From positions 14,353,218-14,417,217 of the forward strand of contig NC_084850.1 of the NCBI RefSeq assembly GCF_033115175.1: a stretch of 64,000 bases of DNA, given 5' to 3'. Positions 59,350-64,000 of the stretch are shown here, piece by piece. The notes under the pieces are model-generated. The model was not told where the DNA came from. It worked only from the letters and a program-made list of their open reading frames with translations, and searched no databases. This stretch comes from Lepus europaeus (taxonomy: Eukaryota; Chordata; Mammalia; Lagomorpha; Leporidae). The position numbers and the translations under genes are program-made. How positions within the stretch are numbered: position 1 is the stretch's first letter; each line of letters begins with the position of its first letter.

Positions 59350-59665
59350 TTGGCATTGTGGTGTACTGAGTAAAGATTCCTCCAAAACCAACATATATTC
59401 CTCCAAAACTCACATAGGTGCCAGTTGGAGTCTCTGCTATTTCACTTCCAATCCAGCTCCCTACTAATGTGCCTGGAAAAGCAGCGGAAGATGGCCCAAG
59501 TGCTTGGGCCCTTGCACTCATATGAGAGACCTCAAAGAATCTCATGGATCCTGGCTTTGGCCTGGCACAACCCCAGCCATTGTGGCTATTTGGGAAATGA
59601 ACCAGAGGATGAAAGAGCTTTCTTTCCCTCTCTTTCAGTAATTCTACTTTTCAAATAATTTTTTT
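59350..59665 (+). mobile_element. CSINE, sense, with insertion in head
   Basis: TTGGCATTGTGGTGTACTGA head, then an unusual segment where ATTCCTCCAAAAC occurs twice (about 59383-59414), then GTGCCAGTTGGAGTCTCTGC, TCCAATCCAGCTCCCTACTA, body and tail TTTTCAAATAATTTTTTT. Its tail was the target of the next SINE. Confidence 0.88.
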
Positions 59666-59678
59666 AAAATATCTTTTA

Positions 59679-60013
59679 GGCCGGCGCCGCGGCTCAACAG
59701 GCTAATCCTCCGCCTTGCGGCGCCGGCACACCGGGTTCTAGTCCCGGTCGGGGCACCGATCCTGTCCCGGTTGCCCCTCTTCCAGGCCAGCTCTCTGCTG
59801 TGGCCAGGGAGTGCAGTGGAGGATGGCCCAAGTGTTTGGGCCCTGCACCCCATGGGAGACCAGGAGAAGCACCTGGCTCCTGCCATCGGAACAGCGCGGT
59901 GCGCCGGCCGCAGCGCGCTACCGCGGCGGCCATTGGAGGGTGAACCAACGGCAAAGGAAGACCTTTCTCTCTGTCTCTCTCTCTCTCACTGTCCACTCTG
60001 CCTGTCAAAAAAA
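59679..60013 (+). mobile_element. Young CSINE, sense
   Basis: CpG-rich, full-length, almost identical to 42502-42837, with the GCGCGCTACCGCGGCGGCC segment. Exact target duplication AAAATATCTTTTA at 59666-59678 and 60014-60026. Lies in the spacer of the inverted repeat. Overlapping frames on both strands are readings through the SINE. Confidence 0.97.
59690..59744 (+). promoter_or_regulatory. Pol III internal promoter of CSINE (A and B boxes)
   Basis: A-box-like CGGCTCAACAGG at 59690-59701 and B-box-like GGTTCTAGTCC at 59734-59744 in the tRNA-like head. Confidence 0.7.
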
Positions 60014-60039
60014 AAAATATCTTTTAAAAAAACAAAGAG

Positions 60040-60425
60040 AAAAGGTGGCTTCATTAGCTCACATTTTTGGAGGTTCAAGTCCAAGATCAGCTGGCCCCAT
60101 TGGCTAGTCCTTTGATCCCCCAACTCTGATGAGGGTGGTGGATGGCAATGACAGAGTGTATGCAAAGGAAAGATCACATGGCAAGTCAGGAAGCAGACAG
60201 AGAGGCTGGGCCCAACTCAGGATTTTATAACCAACCCTCTTATGAGTAACTGCTTCCCAAGGACACAGCCCCAATAATCTAACGACCTTTCATTAGGCCC
60301 ACCTTCTTAAGGATCATAACAGAATTAATTTTCCAACCCCTTAGCACTATTAAACTTATGATTTTGGGCTTTAAACATCTCCATGACTTCAGGGGTCAAG
60401 TAATATTCAAACTACAACACCAACC
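60040..60425. mobile_element. Ancient interspersed repeat, class unassigned
   Basis: CTCACATTTTTGGAGGTTCA, AGTCCAAGATCAGCTGGCCC, GATTTTATAACCAACCCTCT, CCTTTCATTAGGCCCACCTT and TTGGGCTTTAAACATCTCCA follow the order of the repeat family also seen at 48496-48830, from a different subgroup. Confidence 0.6.
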
Positions 60426-60684
60426 AGTGTTATGTGTATCTAACATAGTTGGTTAGTTAACAGATTTACTGGCCAGTGAAATGTAAAGTAAAGAGTGCTG
60501 TGAGGCCTTGGCAGAGACTTCCTCATCCTCAAAAAGAGATTTTAGGAAACTACATCCTCTCCTCAAGCTTTTAGATGTTGCCTTGTAAGGCTACTATTAG
60601 TAAACCCACAGACACCATCTTTCCACCATGACAAGATAAGCCTGAGACTGGAGATGATCAAATGGATAGGTAGAAAGGATCTGG

Positions 60685-60853
60685 TCCCTTTTTTTGGTTA
60701 TTTTTTTAACTTTTATTTAATGAATATAAATTTCCAAAGTACAGCTTCCCCCCCCCCATAACTTCCCTCCCACCCACAACCCTCCCCTTTCCCGCTCCCT
60801 CTCCCCTTCCATTCACATCAAGATTCATTTTCAATTCTCTTTATATACAGAAG
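60685..60853 (-). mobile_element. L1 3'-end fragment, antisense, 169 bp
   Basis: TTTTTTAACTTTTATTTAAT, GAATATAAATTTCCAAAGTA, C-run, CCCTCCCACCCACAACCCTC, ATTCACATCAAGATTCATTT: the last part of the L1 3' UTR only, very close to 22450-22610. Target duplication AGGATCTGG at 60676-60684 and 60854-60862. A recent, strongly 5'-truncated insertion in the inverted-repeat spacer. Confidence 0.93.
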
Positions 60854-60969
60854 AGGATCTGGCCTTTGATGGCATTGCTAAGTCACTGTTATAACCAATT
60901 ATGTAAACACTTGGCACCTGAACTTTGTGTGATATGCCTTAATAATTCTCCTCAATGTTTAAGAAGGTT

Positions 60970-61235
60970 CAAATTAGAACCAGTATTGTGGCACAGGGTT
61001 AATCTGCCGCCTGCAATGCTGGCATCCCACTTGAGCAGTTCATGTCTGTCTTGGCTGCTCTGCTTCCAATCCAGCTCCCTGATAATACACCTGGAAAAGC
61101 AGAGGATGATAGCCCAAGTACTTGGGCCCCTACAACCTATGTAAGAGACTCGGATGGAGTTCCTGGCTCCTGGCTTCAGCCTGGCCCAGCCCTGGCCATC
61201 ATGGTCATTTGGGTAGTGAACCAGCAGATGGAAGA

Positions 61236-61281
<46 letters not shown>

Positions 61282-61325
61282 CTTGATCTCCCCAACTCTG
61301 CCTTTCACATAAATAAATACTGTTT
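60970..61325 (+). mobile_element. CSINE in right arm, sense
   Basis: AGAACCAGTATTGTGGCACA head, CCGCCTGCAATGCTGGCATC, GTACTTGGGCCCCTACAACC, (CT)n 61241-61278, CTGCCTTTCACATAAATAAA tail. It is the partner of the SINE at 59032-59349 and keeps the complete head that the left copy lacks. Confidence 0.93.
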
Positions 61326-61646
61326 TTAAAGAAAGATAGTTCAAATTGGGCCTTCCATTTCTTGAGTGAAAGAACAAAGAAAAAGACAGTTACTGCTCAA
61401 ATCCAGGGAGAGGAAATGACAATAAACATGTACACATGAATAGATGAGGTAATTTTAGGCATCAGTGCATGCTCTGAAAAAGACAAAATTTAGTAGAAAG
61501 AGGACTGTGAGGACTGCTTTTACGTGGGTGGTCAGAGAAGACTTCACTAAGGAGGAAATGACAATTGACTTTAGACATGTATGATGAGAAGGAGTCATCT
61601 ACGTGAATAAATAAAAAAGAAAAGCATACCAGGTATAAAGAACATT
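61010..61646 (-). repeat. Inverted repeat, right arm (CSINE + L2)
   Basis: Reverse complement of 58713-59349. From about 61326 to 61646 it is the L2 3' fragment on the minus strand. Homology ends at AAAGAACATT (61646); the following TAAGTTAAAAGACTTTGAGG does not match the left flank. Both arms are about 637 bp. Confidence 0.93.
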
Positions 61647-61904
61647 AAGTTAAAAGACTTTGAGGTGAGAATGATATTGGTATGTCCAACAGTCAAAGAA
61701 AAAAACCTACACGGTTGGAGCAAAGCAAAGGTCAGGAGAGTAGGAAATAATATTAACAAGGTAGGCAGAGGCCAGATCATGGACATTTTTATAAGACATA
61801 AGAAGGAAAAGAGATGCTCCTTTGGTTGTTAATGTGAGGTGCTTCAAATGTTTTAAGCAGTAGAATAGTAGGTCTGATTTAAAATGTTTTAAGACATTAT
61901 AATG
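61647..61904. other. No gene seen
   Basis: Right flank of the inverted repeat. GAGAATGATATTGGTATG and GGCCAGATCATGGACATTTT look like ordinary unique or very old repeat sequence. Confidence 0.4.
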
Positions 61905-62250
61905 GTTAGTTTTATGTGCCAACATGATTGCTATTTTGAATCTGAGCTAAGGAATGCCCAAATAGCTGGTAAAACATTTATGCCTTTGAAGGTTGTTTCT
62001 CAAGGAGACTAACATTTAAATAAGTAGACTGTAAAGAACATGGCCTTCAGCCATACAGAGTGACATCATCCAGTCTGTAGAGGGCCTGGATAGAAAAAAA
62101 TGGTGGAGGAAGGAGAAATTTATTCTCTCTTCTCGAGCTAAGGCATTCATCTTCTCCTGCCTTTCTACATCACAGCTCTCAGTTCTCAGGGCTTTGGCAC
62201 CACCTATTCTAGAGCTATCTATCTGGCTGAGGCTGAATAACACCACTGGT
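61905..62250 (+). mobile_element. Ancient interspersed repeat, class unassigned
   Basis: GGTTAGTTTTATGTGCCAAC, CCCAAATAGCTGGTAAAACA, GAGTGACATCATCCAGTCTG, TAGAGGGCCTGGATAGAAAA, TTCATCTTCTCCTGCCTTTC and CAGCTCTCAGTTCTCAGGGC follow a common old mammalian repeat consensus. I cannot name its class with confidence. Confidence 0.6.
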
Positions 62251-62256
62251 TTTCCA

Positions 62257-62290
62257 TACACACACACACACACACGCGCACACACACACA
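62257..62290 (+). repeat. (CA)n microsatellite
   Basis: 34-bp CA/TG tract with one CGCG interruption. Confidence 0.96.
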
Positions 62291-62539
62291 TCCAATTGGT
62301 TTTCTTCCCCTGGAAAACCCTAATATATAATATGCATATATACCAATATAGTACTTCCCACAGATTTAGATAAGACAGGAAAGAGCTTTTTATATAAGGA
62401 AAGGACATGGTTTGTAAGAATGACTTTATCCTGATGGCTAGTTTACTCTAGACTGGAATGGAAATGGTGAAATGTTTAAAGTAAGTTGAAGAGGGTGTGT
62501 GGAAGTCACAAAAGGTTATAAGAAAAAGAAGTATTAAAC

Positions 62540-62917
62540 ATGCTAACTGCTGCTCCAGGGGGTATCTGTGCCATGCTCCAGGAAGAATGTTGTTTCTGGG
62601 TCAGACTGGACAGGTACAAACCCAAATTTGTACTTTTCCTGGACAATTCCAAACAGCTCCAGGACCAGGCCAAGCAGGGCTGGGATTTCTGGCCTAACAT
62701 CTGGTCATGGAAATCTTGGCTATTTCCTCTCCTTGGCCCAATAACTTCTGTAATCTTGCTGCTTCTCTTTGGACCGTGTGTTTTTAATGCCCTTGTTCGT
62801 TTTGTCTCTAGCAGACTAAGAGCTGTTGAACTCCAAATTGTCGTCAGACAAGGCTTCCAGCCCATCCCACTGGACGACCTGAGCAGCCCCCTGGACCGAG
62901 CAGCACAGTCTTTCTAA
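62540..62917 (+). pseudogene. env: Retroviral envelope (TM) C-terminal remnant
   Basis: The open 125-residue end of a class I (gammaretrovirus-like) envelope transmembrane subunit. In the provirus this subunit anchors the envelope and drives membrane fusion. Visible here: a CX6CC motif (Cys10, Cys17, Cys18), a tryptophan-rich membrane-proximal stretch (residues 48-60), a hydrophobic span (about 60-85) and a cytoplasmic tail to the stop at 62915-62917. All upstream sequence (surface subunit, fusion peptide, the rest of TM) is absent; homology starts within a few bases of 62540, and the initial Met is a chance start at the break. No internal stop or frameshift. Followed by a polypurine tract and LTR, so the order is proviral. 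The encoded piece is too short to act as an envelope. Confidence 0.88.
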
Positions 62918-63057
62918 GGCTACTGTCACATACCATAAGACAGATAGCAAGAGGAAATACCCAAATCTCCCTCGACGCCCACACGCCAGCTTTGAAGAAG
63001 TTACAGAAGACGGAACTTCATCCATAATCCCAAAAAGAATTTTGGGTATTACCTCTT

Positions 63058-63067
63058 GAGGGGGGAA
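63058..63067 (+). other. Retroviral polypurine tract
   Basis: GAGGGGGGAA directly before the LTR start TGTTAGG at 63068. This is the plus-strand primer site of a provirus, about 140 bp after the env stop. Confidence 0.85.
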
Positions 63068-63684
63068 TGTTAGGTAGGAAGTCAGTTATGAGCTTATGTG
63101 TGTGTGACAGGCCTAAAGAGGAGACATCTATATGCATCTGCATCTCAAAGTCATCCTAACAATGTTTCAGGGGAAGCCCAGATTTCCATCCTGCCTGCCC
63201 TGCCCCCTTTTACCTGATAACCTGCCAGGTGGAGGCCCTCACCCCTCCTGCTTCCTGCCTGATAAATCTTCCACAATCTCCCAGGTGCAGCCCAGTATCT
63301 GCATCTCAAACACCCTGCTCCCTTCCTCAGGTCTGATAACATTTGCATCCATAAAGTCCTTTGTTTCAGACCTTCAAGAGAAGTTTTTCTATTTACATCC
63401 AAAAAGCCCTTTGTTCCAAGAGGAGCAGAGGTGGGGAAGCAAGACCCATCTCCTTAAAACCCCCAGCCTCAACTGGACTGCGCGCTCAGCTCTCTGCATC
63501 TTTGCTGAGTTGCCCGCCTGGCCTGGCCTGGCCTGGCCAGGTGTACTCTCCACTCACCCATGCAGCCCCCCCCCTCCCCCAGTCTGAGGGACTGGGCACT
63601 CTCTCTCAGGTCCTGTCTGGAGAGGTGCCCATCCGTCCTTACAGATGTTCCTTCTTAATAAACCTTGCTATTTTACCTCCCACT
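63068..63684 (+). mobile_element. Retroviral 3' LTR, U3-R only
   Basis: Starts TGTTAGGTAGGAAGTCAG after the polypurine tract. U3 contains internally repeated motifs (ATCTGCATCTCAAA at 63135 and 63297; CCTGATAA several times). A CCTGG pentamer run lies at about 63516-63540. AATAAA is at 63657-63662, and the sequence ends 22 nt later at CCCACT followed by 12 A (63685-63696). A U5 region ending in CA is not present. This is the 3' end expected of a polyadenylated viral transcript. Confidence 0.85.
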
Positions 63685-63696
63685 AAAAAAAAAAAA
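63657..63696 (+). terminator. Polyadenylation signal and retained poly(A)
   Basis: AATAAA (63657-63662), 22 nt, then A12 (63685-63696). The spacing matches ordinary mRNA 3'-end cleavage, and the A-run replaces LTR U5 sequence. Confidence 0.85.
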
Positions 63697-64000
63697 GACA
63701 AGCAGGAAACATTTAGCATCTAGTTTAAGGGTTACTTCTTCTTTGTAGCCATTCTCAAGCACTCCATCACAAACAACTACTCTTTAATTTCTCTATCACT
63801 TAATGCTTGCATCACTAATTTGGTCCCCTGGTATTTCTATGTCTCACTTCATAGACATAATTTCTATACCTCAAAAGATGGCACTTACTTAATACTCAAA
63901 GGAAGAGATGGCATACCTCATTGTATGCTTGACTATAGCATGGGCTTAATTTATATTTCTTGTTCATGGTGATGACATTGATGGACATATAATAAGCAAA
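63697..64000. other. No gene seen
   Basis: Right flank after the A-run (GACAAGCAGGAAACATTTAG onward); unique A+T-rich sequence. Confidence 0.5.

Noticed and set aside
59690-59744. tRNA gene suggested by A and B boxes
   Set aside because: These are the tRNA-derived promoter boxes of a SINE head. No cloverleaf or intact acceptor stem follows, and the same head is present in many copies.
61241-61278. Regular short repeats resembling an array
   Set aside because: Pure dinucleotide microsatellites without spacers; not CRISPR, which would not be expected in a mammalian genome.
63132-63587. 151-codon open frame in the LTR
   Set aside because: Lies wholly inside the U3-R region of a retroviral LTR, Pro/Ser-rich through pyrimidine-rich sequence; the structure is better explained as LTR.

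Overview
This window is intergenic mammalian DNA, almost certainly from a lagomorph and most likely the European rabbit (Oryctolagus). The diagnostic signal is the lagomorph C-repeat SINE (CSINE). It occurs about 26 times, in both orientations and at many ages: a tRNA-like head with a GGTTCTAGTCC B-box, a body ending in a CT-rich stretch, and a tail of TGTCAAAAA or TTTCAAATAAATAAAT. The long LINE-1 copies carry the purine-rich 3' UTR seen in rabbit L1. MIR and L2 relics and old A+T-rich unique sequence make up the rest. I see no functional protein-coding gene and no tRNA or rRNA gene. Nearly all long open frames are pieces of L1 ORF2, readings through SINEs, or chance.

Layout. 1-7.9 kb: old SINEs, an antisense L1 fragment, two MIR copies and unique sequence. 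8.0-11.7 kb: a relatively young L1 with a 16-bp target-site duplication (TSD) and an inverted 5' part (twin priming). 12-26 kb: a dense pile of older L1s in both orientations, with a nested solo LTR (20.9-21.3 kb, 6-bp TSD), nested SINEs and a 23-bp tail-only SINE insertion. 27.7-30.7 kb: a 5'-truncated antisense L1 with an 18-bp TSD. 30.7-44.2 kb: mostly unique DNA with L2, MIR and several SINEs, including a SINE inserted into the tail of another SINE. 44.3-48.8 kb: old L1/HAL1-like sequence and a large ancient repeat. That repeat was later hit by a class I-type solo LTR (47,137-47,780, 4-bp TSD) and by a processed histone H2A pseudogene. 50-60 kb: SINEs, a degenerate sense L1 and unique sequence.

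58.7-61.65 kb holds an inverted repeat. Two arms of about 637 bp, each an L2 fragment carrying the same SINE, face each other across a 1.66-kb spacer and differ at only a handful of positions over most of their length. 62.5-63.7 kb carries the 3' end of a class I (gammaretrovirus-like) endogenous retrovirus: an open transmembrane-envelope end, a polypurine tract, and an LTR that stops 22 nt after AATAAA and runs straight into a 12-A tail. That is the mark of a retrotransposed viral mRNA rather than a provirus.

The elements do not form a pathway. What the window records is layered insertion history, with L1-type priming acting on L1, SINE, histone mRNA and probably retroviral mRNA. Repeat boundaries were judged by eye from TSDs and family features; those marked approximate can be off by tens of bases.
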